Part shown: positions 53,111 through 62,981 of the stretch, piece by piece
Layout of the letters: every line of letters begins with the position of its first letter
Numbering within the stretch: position 1 is the first letter of the stretch
NCBI GenBank assembly: GCA_016648135.1
Contig: JADDOH010002107.1
Coordinates: 62,001 to 126,000, forward strand
DNA from: Agrypnia vestita
Lineage: Eukaryota; Arthropoda; Insecta; Trichoptera; Phryganeidae
Length of the DNA stretch: 64,000 nucleotides
Direction of reading: 5' to 3'
Notes under the pieces: generated by a model
What the model was told of the DNA's origin: nothing
The model's input: only the letters and a program-made list of their open reading frames with translations
The model's database searches: none
Program-made: the position numbers and the translations under genes

Positions 53111-54399
53111 ATTAATGGAAATAAAATTGATATTGACACTAGCAGTCAATTTTTAATTCTTTGGTTTGCATTCCTTCATTCACGCTGCTAAATATAATAT
53201 AATATAGCGCACATATTTTAATTTAATTAATAATATATTTTATTACAATGATACCTAAGAAAACGTTTACAATTCATTTTTTTATGTTTATGTTTTAAAA
53301 TAATATGAACCTCTCCCAACTTAAACTTTTTTTTTAAATGATTTCGTTATTTTTTGAAACTGGCAATGTTCGCACGCGCAATATCATTTTTGAAACAATT
53401 ATATAAAAAAATATGAAGCCATGAAAGGTTGATAAAATAAGAACGTACTGTTTTTGTTTTGCTAATTTAAATGTGTCCAGCACTCCGTAAAGAACAATAT
53501 TCACACTCCACCTAGTGTTTCTAAAATAATTCATGTAGGGAATTAAAAAATAACACAAATGTTTTCATATTATAATTTAATTATCTAAATACCTACTACA
53601 CGTGCCATTTGTAAATGGGATATGAAATAAAACCTAAAAAAAATTGTTACGTAAAATTAATCCAGCATAACCATAATAAAATGGTCTCAGATCCCAGTTT
53701 TTTTCAAATAAAATTTTCAGTGGTACATTTATTTTGGTTTATTTATAAATATTAATATTTTTCCGTTTATTCTTCAACATGTTCAATATTTTTTTAAGTG
53801 TAAAAAAACATTTATACTTACCAGGTACAAATAACAACAAACATGTGTTCAACCAGTTCTACCACAAAAATTACAATATCCATTAATTCAGCGATTACTC
53901 CTACACAGTAATTTAAAAAATATCGTAGTCATATTTTAATTATTACGCGTAGTCATTATTTTACTACCGACTTTCTCACAGCCAATTCGGGATGGAGGAA
54001 GGTGATAAAGAAGTTTTACGCTCCTCGTTCAAGCGTATGATTGGTCCACATCTGACACACTTCCAGGAAAATAACTTAACACAAACGGAACAAAAGAATA
54101 TAACGTTGAAATCAACCCATTAAAATTGTTACGATTCCGTCATAAAAATACATTATGAAGTTGCAAGCCTTGGCTCGCGACTTGTGCCCTTTCGATTTAT
54201 GGCTACCGGTAACCAAACAATTTTCAAAACTGGAAGCAAACAAAAGCAGAATTCGTTCAGAGTTTAAAAAAAAAACAAATAAACCGCACAGCGATAACCA
54301 ATTCAGGAGCAATGCCCCGTGTCCACGGGATGAGACACAATTAAATAATAAGTCTCAGAGATTAATTTGATATATCTCAGTAGTGTGCACACATGTGAA
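53111..54399. other. No feature recognised
   Basis: AT-rich. Frames at 53.33-53.56 and 54.1-54.4 kb show no family signature. Confidence 0.45.
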
Positions 54400-54700
54400 A
54401 ATGTTGATCTGGGATTATTTGCGTGCTGTACACCTATTATTTATCTGTTCAATTTTATTATACTTACTATCCTATTTATTGTAATTTTTGATAATAATAC
54501 CAAAAATTGTTGGGGGACTATGAGGGTAAACTTGTGTGCTGCGCGGCCCCGCTGTATTTAGCGTGGTCGCACAGTGGCCTTTTAGCATTAAAAAATGCTA
54601 ACCAGGTGGAGAATGAGCAGGATCGTTATAGGAGCACAGCTTTTAAAACGGTCCTGGGCAAGCGTTAGGTCCGCCCTTATCGTTGATCTGGAGAATAGTG
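54400..54700 (+). mobile_element. Repeat family Y, copy 2
   Basis: TTATCTGTTCAATTTTATTA, GCGTGGTCGCACAGTGGCCT, a perfect TTAGCATT-AAAA-AATGCTAA hairpin, AACCAGGTGGAGAATGAGCA and GTCCGCCCTTAT match 34.7-34.95 kb. GTTGATCTGG stands at both ends (54403-54412 and 54682-54691), paralleling the direct repeats of copy 1. Confidence 0.65.
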
Positions 54701-56396
54701 CAAAACTCAAACCCGTGTACACGAAAAGTGAAAAACTCTAAAATAATGTACCTATCTATAGTTCTCTCATTCTTGTTAGAACAGTCACGGTCGATATGAA
54801 ACTGACGACACCACCATATCACCAGACCCGTTCATCTTGTCGGCGAGTAGGGGACGGATTCTCTCGACTCTGCCTTGTACCACCAGTAGCCACATCGCAT
54901 CCATACATCTTGTGATATTCTGATAATTTTGACAAACAGAAGAAATGGAATGACGAACATAATTTATATAATTGTTGCTTTATAGTGAAAAATTATGTTT
55001 TTATTTTACACAATACTAAAATGTTGTCAGATTTTAATCATTGTACTACTCACACTTTGAGTTATTTTGTCACTGCTATAGTTTCGACAGGGTGTATCCC
55101 TCTCACCATCAGGTGTATTTAACATAGTCATATTGAGTTATTGTTATTACTCTCGAATCTAGAGTAATGACGAATGAGAAGAATAAGTATATTATATGAG
55201 TGTAGTACAATGTTTAATATGGTAAGGCTATTTGTTTTTATATACAGAGTCGCACAATAATTACAAAATATCTTTTTGTATATTGTGTAAACAGCTTTGT
55301 AATGGGAGTAATACATGCTATCGCATAAATCATAACAGGCTTTTAATAAAATAAAATCTTGCAGACTTAATTTTCTTGTGTCTGCTTATTTACATTACGC
55401 AGCGATCGCATTAAATTTATGTGCGAGTAATGTTTAATAATTCGACCCTTAAATTCTCGCCTTTGTGACATATTCAGTTAGTCATCTTGATGAGGGAACG
55501 AACTTTGTGACGTTTCATCCTTTTGTAACTGCTTACATTATCAGGACAACCCTGAAGTTATGATGATTTATCGTAACGTATTATGTATCTACATAAATGT
55601 GTTGCAAAAGACTAATGAATACATACATTCAGTATTCCTCGCTGTTCATGAATGGTTTTTGGTATTTACCAACATTTACAGATACGGAAATTATACCTAT
55701 AATTCACTCCATCTGGCATGATAAATTAATGAAATGGTTAATTTTTACTGACTTTTACCTTGGAATGACCAGATGATATCATGTTTCTGAAGTATCCTAG
55801 GAAAATTCAGAAGTATAGTTCTCAAGACAAATTTTAGTAAACGTCAAACTTAGTGATCCTCAACCAAAAGGGACAGAGAAAAAAATTAAAGTTTGTTAAA
55901 TTTTCATTTCTTTTATTAGTAATGTTAGTAAATATATAACTACAGTTAGTCATGTTAGCATATAAGTCGGTTCTTATGGTCATTCGCATGGATTTGACTT
56001 TTAAACCTTTCTAGGATTTTCTAATGACAAACATCCAGAGTGCTGGAAAATCCGCGATTATTTGTAATTATTTCTGTTTTTACGGTCTCTTGACATTATT
56101 TATCTACTGTTCAGCTTTCTGATGCTATATCGTGATAACGTAATATAGCTTTAAACTTTCTCAGATTTTAGTTAGGTACTTATGAAGCCTTTTATATATT
56201 AGCGATACTATGCCTGAATACTTATAGTACACAGTGCTCTTAATACGATAAAAGTTTATACTTTCAAATCATTTAAATAATTATTTATAAATTAGTGTTT
56301 ATTGACTTAGGTATTTGGTAACATGACATGTACCTATAATTTAATTTCGACGAATATTCATTACTTAATAAAATAGACAGCTTGTGATATATTATA
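54701..56396. other. No gene; Penelope-terminus-like motif near 55.09-55.12 kb
   Basis: On the minus strand CCTGATGGTGAGAGGGATAC followed by CCTGTCGAAACTATAG (55118-55078) resembles the hammerhead-type motif of Penelope-like elements. The remainder is AT-rich. Confidence 0.4.
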
Positions 56397-56584
56397 TTAG
56401 GTCCTTACATATGAAATTGGCGTTTTGCCGTACTGGCAAATTTGATCTCAAATATCTTCTCTTTGGTTAGGAATTCCAAATCCAAATTTATACAGCTATT
56501 TACTCATGTATTTGTGTTTTGAAAATTATAATTCATTTGTTTTTTCCTCAATTGTTTTTTTCTTTGCGTCACTCAGTTTACAAA

Positions 56585-57777
56585 ATGAAAAACTTGAAAT
56601 ATCGCGTTATTTACGAGTACGAGTTCCACCGTGGCAGCAGTGCTGCAGAAACGGCTCGAAGGATTAATGATGTGTATGGCGACGGTGCCGCAAAAGAAAA
56701 CACAGTGCGTTTTTGGTTCCAACGTTTTCGTTCTGGAAATTTCGACCTGCAGAACAAGCCCCGTGGACGGCCGGAGACCAAAGTTGATAATGAAGAATTG
56801 AAGGCTATTGTGGAAGCGGATCCATCGCAAACCACATCCGAGTTAGCTGCAGGCTGCGGTGTTAGTGATAAAACTGTTTTAATCCACTTGAAGCAAATTG
56901 GTAAGGTGAAAAAGCTTGAAAGGTGGGTACCTCACGAATTGAGTGAAGCAAATCAACAAACGCGCGTTGACTGCTGCGTTGCATTACTCAACCGGCACAA
57001 TAATGAAGGGATTTTAAATCGAATCATTACCTGTGATGAAAAGTGGATACTGTACGATAATCGGAAGCGCTCATCGCAATGGCTGAACCCTGCCGAACCA
57101 GCCAAACCAAGCCCCAAGCGAGAATTGACTCCAAAAAAAGTTACTTGTGAGCGTTTGGTGGACTAGTGCTGGTGTCGTTCACTACAGCTTTCTTAAATCT
57201 GGCCAGACGATACGGCACAGATCTATTGTCAGGCAACGCGCAAACCATGATGGAAAAGCTATCAGGCTCCCCTAAAACACTATGGCCAAGCGAAAATTGA
57301 CTCCAAAAAAAGTTACTTGTGAGCGTTTGGTGGACTAGTGCTGGTGTCGTTCACTACAGCTTTCTTAAATCTGGCCAGACGATTACGGCAGATGTCTATT
57401 GTCAGCAACTGCAAACCATGATGGAAACGCTAGCTGCTAAACAACCGAGGCTGGTTAATCGCTCTAGGCCACTGCTGCTTCATGATAACGCTAGACCACA
57501 CACTGCACAACAGATGGCTACCAAATTAGAGGAGCTTCAATTGGAATGTCTAAGACATCCACCGTACTCTCCGGACCTTGCCCCAACAGATTACCATTTT
57601 TTTCGAAATTTGGATAACTTCTTGCAAAGGAAAAAATTCAACTCCGATGGGGCAGTCCAAACCGCCTTCAAAGATTTTATTGATTCCCGTCCGAATGGTT
57701 TTTTTAGTAAAGGGATCGATGAACTACCTATGAGATGGCAAAAGTGCATAGATAGCAATGGTACATACTTTGATTAA
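56585..57777 (+). pseudogene. Mariner transposase, broken by a frameshift and a 172-bp tandem duplication
   Basis: Cut-and-paste transposase. The start is taken at 56585 (MKNLKYRVIYEYEFHRG); an upstream ATG at 56519 would add 22 Phe/His-rich residues and is unlikely. Residues 1-110 are the paired helix-turn-helix DNA-binding region (ETARRINDVYGDG, VRFWFQRFRSGNFDL, GRPETK). WVPHEL is the mariner linker at 114-119 and TCDEKW holds the first catalytic Asp (151). At 57130-57136 a run of seven A shifts the frame, so the protein ends at a TAG near 57166. The other frame resumes as VSVWWTSAG, with LLHDNARPHTA (second Asp) and YSPDLAPTDYHFF (third Asp, spacing DD34D), ending at 57777. All three catalytic residues survive in pieces. 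Bases 57114-57285 are repeated at 57286-57457 in decayed form. Confidence 0.92.
57114..57457 (+). repeat. 172-bp tandem duplication inside the mariner
   Basis: CCAAGCGA-AATTGACTCC begins at 57114 and again at 57286. The two copies match closely through TTACTTGTGAGCGTTTGGTG, CACTACAGCTTTCTTAAATC and CAAACCATGATGGAAA. The last ~25 bp of the first copy differ. Both copies contain the same seven-A run, so the frameshift came first. Confidence 0.85.
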
Positions 57778-57864
57778 ATAAATATATTATAATAAAAAAA
57801 AATCGGCTTTATGTTCCTCCCATACTAAACGCCAATTTCATATGTAAGGACCTAATATTATATA

Positions 57865-58095
57865 AAATATTTAAATAATAATTTCGTTGTCTGTCCTTCC
57901 GTCCGTCTGTCTGTCCCCGTAACTTCGTGTAAAGTCCCTAATTTCGTTCGAATTCAGCCGGAGATGGAGCTTGAACCCCGGGCCACCAAACCGAACCGCC
58001 TCCCCGTGGAGCGCCAAAATGATTCTATAAAAATATACTAGGGCTTAGCAAAGACGCGAACCAATTTTCCGTCATTTTTGATGGGTTGCAGCTAG
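57865..58095 (+). mobile_element. Non-autonomous Helitron-like element
   Basis: AATAATTTCGTTGTCTGTCC with a CCGTCCGTCTGTCTGTCC run, ATTTCGTTCGAATTCAGCC, GAGATGGAGCTTGAACCCCG, AAATATACTAGGGCTTAGCA and a terminal GATGGGTTGCAGCTAG (CTAG at 58092-58095) followed by T. It is the cleanest copy of the family at 5.9, 6.6, 20.0 and 22.8 kb. Confidence 0.7.
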
Positions 58096-58209
58096 TTACT
58101 CAATAAAATATACTTGCAGCGTGTGATATAATAGTTAAATATAAAACATGAATGTTTCATCCAAAAATGAGTGTGGCACGCGTCCCTGTTACAGACTTAA
58201 ATTTAATCA

Positions 58210-58530
58210 GTGAAGCAAAATAAGAGCAACATCAAAAGAAGTTATGACAGAGAACGTAATCTAAAAAATAAGTGCCGTGATAGCGGACCTACAGGAAATT
58301 TCTTCAGCGGGAACCTGCGTAATGCTGACTTATTAGTTTTGTTGCCAGGGCTGGTAAATCCCACCGTAGTTGCCCCGGCAAATTATTGTTCATTGCTCGC
58401 TCGCGGTACAGACCCTGTTTATCGTGAAAGCAACGGAGTGCATTTTCATATCATAATTCCGCGAGGAACCGTTGCCGCTGCGGACCAAGCGATGTTCACA
58501 AGCAAAGGCCGTTATATTTACTCTGTTTAA
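58210..58530 (+). other. Open frame of 106 codons, unassigned
   Basis: From about 58.27 kb the composition is GC-richer and the reading frame is protein-like (NLRNADLLVLLPGLVNPTVV, IIPRGTVAAADQAMF) with no repeats. No family was recognised, and no TATA, splice or polyadenylation context is evident. A conserved non-coding element is as likely as a small exon. Confidence 0.3.
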
Positions 58531-59104
58531 TTGAAATCTTCTTTACAAAATTGACCCGAAAAACAATCGTGGGAATTCTTCACACTTTGTGGAAATACTT
58601 TCGATTAGCATGAAAAGTCGGTTTAATGATTTCCTTGTAACTTTTTATTTTACTTTTCTTTTTCACGTATTTCTACAACACACGTAATGTAGACAAGTGG
58701 CATAATATGTGGGTACATTGTTCATGTTTGTTAAACCTTCTTGTATCATGTCTGGAATAGTTTTCGAACTATTATAACTTCTAATGTAATCGTGAAAGTA
58801 AAGTTTCAAAATTAATTAGTGATCACTAAAATGAATGGAAAACACAAACTGTGTTATCTCTACTTGAGTTAAATTACATTTAATATTTTACTCCTAGAGA
58901 AGCGAGAATATCGAAATCTCCCATCGACAGTTAAAGAATTAAACTGACTACATTCAAATACAGAATATTTTTTTCTATATTTGAGTGTAGTTTATCTATA
59001 TGTAAAATAGAATACCACTGAAATTTATTTTATATACCTTAAACCACTTTTTTCTTGTCTTACCTTAAACTTTTTTCACTTTTCCATTGAATGTACAGTA
59101 CCAA
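58531..59104. other. No feature recognised
   Basis: AT-rich spacer. Confidence 0.5.
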
Positions 59105-59205
59105 TCAACTAACTACCTTACAGTGATGCCATTGATGTGAGGATCGCCACGAGGAGAGGATAAAATCCAACGCTCTACTTTTCTGCGTTATACGTTTTTT
59201 TGCGA
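59105..59205 (-). pseudogene. Very decayed RTE-like 3' end
   Basis: On the plus strand CAACTAACTACC (tail position), GTGATGCCA, GAGGAGAGGATAAAATCC and AACGCTCTACTTTTCT keep the order of the 13.10-13.20 kb copy (tail, CATCACGCC, AGAGGATTGAACGCC, ACTCTTCT). Confidence 0.4.
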
Positions 59206-59725
59206 CGTCACGTTTTGTCAAATATACGAGTTTTTTATTTATTTTATTATTAATTTATCTTGCGCGTTCGTCAATTTTTGAAACTTTTTACAATATTTCT
59301 TCAATCTCTTCTATTCATTCATATGTTCCGTATGCTAAATCAGTTCATTAAATTAACTTCTTGAATCTCTCAAAGCCTATGCCACCATCAGTTTTACATT
59401 CGTTCTTACGGTACACGATTTTGCGGAAGGATGACCTGCAATAACCAAAAAAGGGAAAGAGACAGGAATAGTTCAGTGAATGCCCCCGCACGTGTGGAAG
59501 GGTATGCAGTTCGAGGAAAGGACTCCTCAGCCACGCTAGGATTCATAATATATAAACCATAGCAGACATCATCCGAAGAATTTACTGGTTCTACAAAATT
59601 ATTTGATTATACTTTATTGGTTTATTGAAATTAAAATGATTGATTATTAACTCTAATTGATTTAACAGTATTCTCTTCTAGGATATTAAATTTCCCGAAA
59701 TTTATATCATAAATAGAAAGAATTT
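59206..59725. other. No feature recognised
   Basis: Nothing supported. Confidence 0.45.
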
Positions 59726-60065
59726 ATATCTTATATATGTATTATATCTATATATACAATATATATTATATATATAAATATTCATATATATAGATATATA
59801 TATATATAATATTAGATAGTGTTTTGCTTGAGGTGTCCGCGAGCGTATTGTATGTAACCAAGGACCTTCTGATCTCCCTCGCGTTTTTCTGTAATGGGTC
59901 TCAGTGAGAAGACCACGCCGCGTTTCGACAACGGTATCACGTGCCATTGTGTAAGGCCATTGGTCATTTTGACATGGCAAAGGGCATGGTAAGATCTAAT
60001 TATGGAGAGTCGAGAGAGGAGAGAGAGGAGACGATATATATATAGATATATATGTAGCCATATTA
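59726..60065. repeat. TA-rich microsatellite tracts flanking a GC-richer island
   Basis: (TA)n-type runs at 59726-59812 and 60033-60052, with a GAGAGAGGAGAGAGAGGAG purine run at 60012-60030. Between them 59.82-59.99 kb is GC-richer and open on the minus strand (MARDTVVETRRGLLTETHYR). It looks like an inserted element body and not a host gene, but it is not classified. Confidence 0.5.
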
Positions 60066-60460
60066 TAATATGCTTAAATTATATTAATATTGACAAGGCA
60101 ATGGCATACACATAGAATACAATACTAGCTCTAGCATATTATGCTATATAGAGATAGATATAGCAGATAGAATGATAGATCGCATAGTTAATATATGCTA
60201 CAATTATATTTAAATTATTAAAAAAAATATTATTTATTTTTTAAATTAAGAGTTTTATATTTACATTTGTTTACAGCCTAATGACATTATAAATCAATAT
60301 TTTGCAATGGCGTGCTGTCTGAATAGGAGATCTATAACATCATTTGTATTTTTAAACATAATAATTATGTTAAAAAAATAGTTGATTAATCATATTATGT
60401 CAAGGTATATTTAGTTTAAATATTTTTGAAATTCTTTTTAAAACAGAAAACAATAATGTA
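60066..60460. other. No feature recognised
   Basis: AT-rich with degenerate ATAGATAGA-type repeats near 60.13-60.19 kb. Confidence 0.45.
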
Positions 60461-60860
60461 CTAGCAGTGCCCGCGCGGCATCGCACGTGTAGATTTTTAG
60501 TACACTGTTTGGATCGTCCTAGAACTTTCGCGAATCTTCTAGAACATTCTCCTTCCAGAACATTCAAGAAATTTATCGAATGTACAGGAACCTTCTAGAC
60601 ACCACAACCGACACATTCCGCCACTCAGTTTAGAACCTTATAAAACTTTCGGGAATTTTCTAGAACCTTCTTCTTCCAGAACTTTCTAGAGCACGTATTT
60701 CCTGAACCTTCTAGATTCACCGACACAGTTGGCGTGCCTGTTTTGAAACAATTTGAAGCATTTGCGGCCTTCCCATAAAAAAAATGTGCTAGAAAGCACA
60801 TTTTCGTCACCCACTCTCACCCTCGCACAGCCACCCCCACCAAACTCACATATTTTCGAT
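60461..60860 (-). mobile_element. Non-autonomous Helitron carrying heat-shock-element arrays, copy 2
   Basis: The minus-strand 3' end is CTAG at 60464-60461 followed by T, preceded by the CCGCGCGG-type hairpin region. It is homologous to 18127-18500 throughout. Alternating units are GAA-CT-TTC-GC-GAA-TC-TTC-TA-GAA-CA-TTC at 60522-60549 (six perfect), four perfect at 60553-60570, and two triplets at 60658-60670 and 60674-60686. It shares GTGCTAGA(A/G)AGCACATTTTC and the CACCAAACTC(A/G)CATATTTTC end with copy 1. Compared with copy 1 it has a small insertion of TTCTTC. No helicase coding. Confidence 0.7.
60522..60549. promoter_or_regulatory. Heat-shock element, six perfect alternating units
   Basis: Six consecutive GAA/TTC units in exact 5-bp phase, followed with a 1-bp phase slip by four more perfect units at 60553-60570. 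It is the strongest such site in the window, and the first five units match positions 18188-18210 of copy 1. Confidence 0.6.
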
Positions 60861-60995
60861 GTGACACTAAGGGCTATCCACCACCATAACCACCGGTAGG
60901 TTGTTGTGGCTGGTTGTGGAGAAAACTTGGCGGGTAGGGAACACGGGTTTCTTTATATATATATATGTTAATATTAAGATTTTTGCGGGTAAAAG

Positions 60996-61264
60996 ATGAA
61001 GGATTATTTTCTAGGATAACCCGCGTATTGTAGTCTTGAGAAAGACTGTTATATTGTACCCAACGTTTCGGACAGATAGCACTGGCCATTTTCAAAGGGA
61101 TTTTTGCGCCTTGTATTTCGAGTTCTGTTTGGAATTGATGGCAAGCACACCCGTTCACTCCAGAAGTCGAGATCCAAGTGAAGCCTAATGCGAGACTAAT
61201 TGCTGATATAACAGTCTTTCTCAAGACTACAATACGCGGGTTATCCTAGAAAATAATCCTTCAT
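60996..61264. mobile_element. Perfect 59-bp inverted repeat around a 151-bp centre
   Basis: Bases 60996-61054 (starting ATGAAGGATTATTTTC) are exactly the reverse complement of 61206-61264. Each arm contains AGTCTT-GAGA-AAGACT, a small hairpin. The centre holds CCCAACGTTTCGGACAG, whose complement has the CCGAAACGTTGGG word of Penelope-type ends. (TA)n tracts lie outside both arms. The 116-codon minus frame runs through it by chance. The element is either very young or an assembly-level inverted duplication. Confidence 0.85.
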
Positions 61265-61559
61265 ATATATATATATATTGATTTTATAACAATAAAATAT
61301 ATGTATTAACATTAAAAAAGTTGTATACCGGAGAAAGAGAAGCCAGAAATGAGTATTGAAATAAAGCATTAAGTACTACTCTATTTTATTAATAGTGTAC
61401 ATCAGATTTTCCGAGTAACATAGCGTATTGTGTAACAATCTAATTAGCTTTGATACCAAGAATCCCACTCAAACAAATTGCGGCTTTATTAAGATAATTA
61501 TTTTGATAACGTCGCCGTGTGTCATCTTGCTTTCTGCGTTTGTATATTTGTGTTGGTAA
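61265..61559. other. No feature recognised
   Basis: AT-rich spacer. Confidence 0.5.
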
Positions 61560-61880
61560 GATTAACAGTTAAATTACTCCAGACATCATTATTACGGACT
61601 GTTATCTGTCGTGGCATTTCTTATCTCCTCCAATTAAAATGAATTGGAGATGCATCTGGCGAGGCCATTATAAAGGGAAGTCCTCCCGAGTGTGCATTTA
61701 GCCGATAACAATCGAGCATTAAGATGTTGTCGCTGGCAAAACATTGCCGTGATTGCTATCAGGTTATGGTATGCTAATATCTGGTATTTGTTCTCGTCTG
61801 GGTGTGGTGAGACGTAACGTCCCTACGCCCTTAACTCGCGAGCGTTCGCGCTTAGCCTCCATACTTTGCCCAACATTCTC
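61560..61880. promoter_or_regulatory. Balanced-composition island, possible conserved non-coding element
   Basis: Repeat-free sequence of ordinary composition. CTCCAATTAAAATGAATTGGAG at 61626-61647 is an almost perfect palindrome around a homeodomain-type ATTA core, and TTATCTGTCGTGGC and GATGTTGTCGCTGGC lie nearby. There is no long frame. Enhancer role inferred. Confidence 0.3.
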
Positions 61881-62668
61881 GAACATATGATTTTGTAAAT
61901 TTAATGTTTGATGTATTCGGCACATGTTTATCAGCATTTTTAAATGTATTTATAGTATATGAATGTAATAATGTCTGGTTTATATTTAACTTTCAAAACA
62001 AATTAAATGATCGAATTTTCTTTTTCGTTAAATGATTTCATGTTTGAATTTTTTTTTCTGTCTCCTTAAAGCTTAAGTCTAATCTGTAAACGAGTCAAGC
62101 ATTATCTCTAAATATACATGACAGTATGAACAAATGACAATGTAGGGTGAAGCACTGAGTGAACTGTAATGTGTTTTCTGTGTGTGCAGTGTAACTGTGT
62201 GTTCGGTAAACCTGAACAGCTAACTGTACAAAACCTATAAACACTTGTAAGATGTTTATTTAAGTGAAGCATATTTGCAGTATTGTTGATGTATTATGCA
62301 AATTTGCTGTGTTTAATTCTACAGTAAACACTATAAATAATATTTTCATTTGCTTAATAAATAAGTTCAGTTTCAGCCTATTTTGTAAATTAATAACATT
62401 ATAAAGTAACAATTCATTTTGATCAACGGTAATCTATCATTCAGAACGAAAATTTTCGTAACTTTTTCGGATCATGTATTAAAAAACTTGGAACCGGTTC
62501 CAAAAGTAACCGAATGAATGATTCGTCATTAATCTAAACAATAGGTAAAATCAATTGTGGCTTATATGTACAAATCCTTACCCCCAAATCTATGAACCCA
62601 AAACCCAAAGCACACAGTTGATTATCATTAAAAGTTGGTGTTGATATTGCTTTGAACTTCAATCAAAA
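61881..62668. other. No feature recognised
   Basis: AT-rich. CTTGGAACCGGTTCCAAAAG near 62.49 kb is a small palindrome (GGAACCGGTTCC), the core of a grainyhead-type or nuclear-receptor-type site; unproven. Confidence 0.4.
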
Positions 62669-62981
62669 TATAGATACCTCATTATCAATACTGATGTCTG
62701 TATTGGATTATGGGAATGAAAAAGCTTTGGACTGCAGGTGGCGGTAGTAAAAATACAATTCACATACAAAACGAATTGTGTAAGTTAAACATAAATACAA
62801 ATTACAAAAATTTGATAGTTGTGGTAGTCTATCACGGGTGGAAATGGAGAACGTTACATTGTGTAAAATGATCACTGAAGCCAGCCGTACGATGGGCCGT
62901 AAGCCCTGTGAATACCCAAAAAGATTTCCAAACCTACTTTCCCATATAAAAATTTAGTTTCGTCTCTATGAGACATCTATA
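62669..62981 (+). mobile_element. Repeat family X, near-complete copy
   Basis: Left end TATAGATACCTCATTATC, right end inverted TATAGATGTCTCATAGAG: imperfect TIRs of about 14 bp. The body shares TTATGGGAATGA, GGTGGCGGTAG, AAAAATTTGATAG, TCTATCACGGGTG, GTACGATGGGCCGTAAGCCC and ACCTACTTTCCCATA with 47247-47573. About 313 bp, non-coding. Confidence 0.75.

Larger units (their letters stand above)
56397..57855 (+). mobile_element. Mariner element with intact ends
   Basis: The left TIR begins TTAGGTCCTTACATATGAAA and continues TTGGCGTTT. The right end (57828-57855) is its exact inverse. TA flanks both sides (56395-56396 and 57856-57857), the mariner target duplication. Total 1459 bp; without the internal 172-bp duplication it would be 1287 bp, the normal size. 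It inserted within a few dozen bases of the start of the Helitron-like element at 57.87 kb. Confidence 0.95.

Noticed and set aside
56573..56835. Two minus-strand frames of 74-85 codons
   Set aside because: Antisense of the mariner DNA-binding domain.
59702..59980. 92-codon minus-strand protein
   Set aside because: The second half is (TA)n microsatellite translated as Tyr/Ile; only the first half is interesting and is noted as an unclassified island.
60874..61224. 116-codon minus-strand protein
   Set aside because: It crosses one arm and the centre of the perfect inverted repeat; it is a by-product of that structure.
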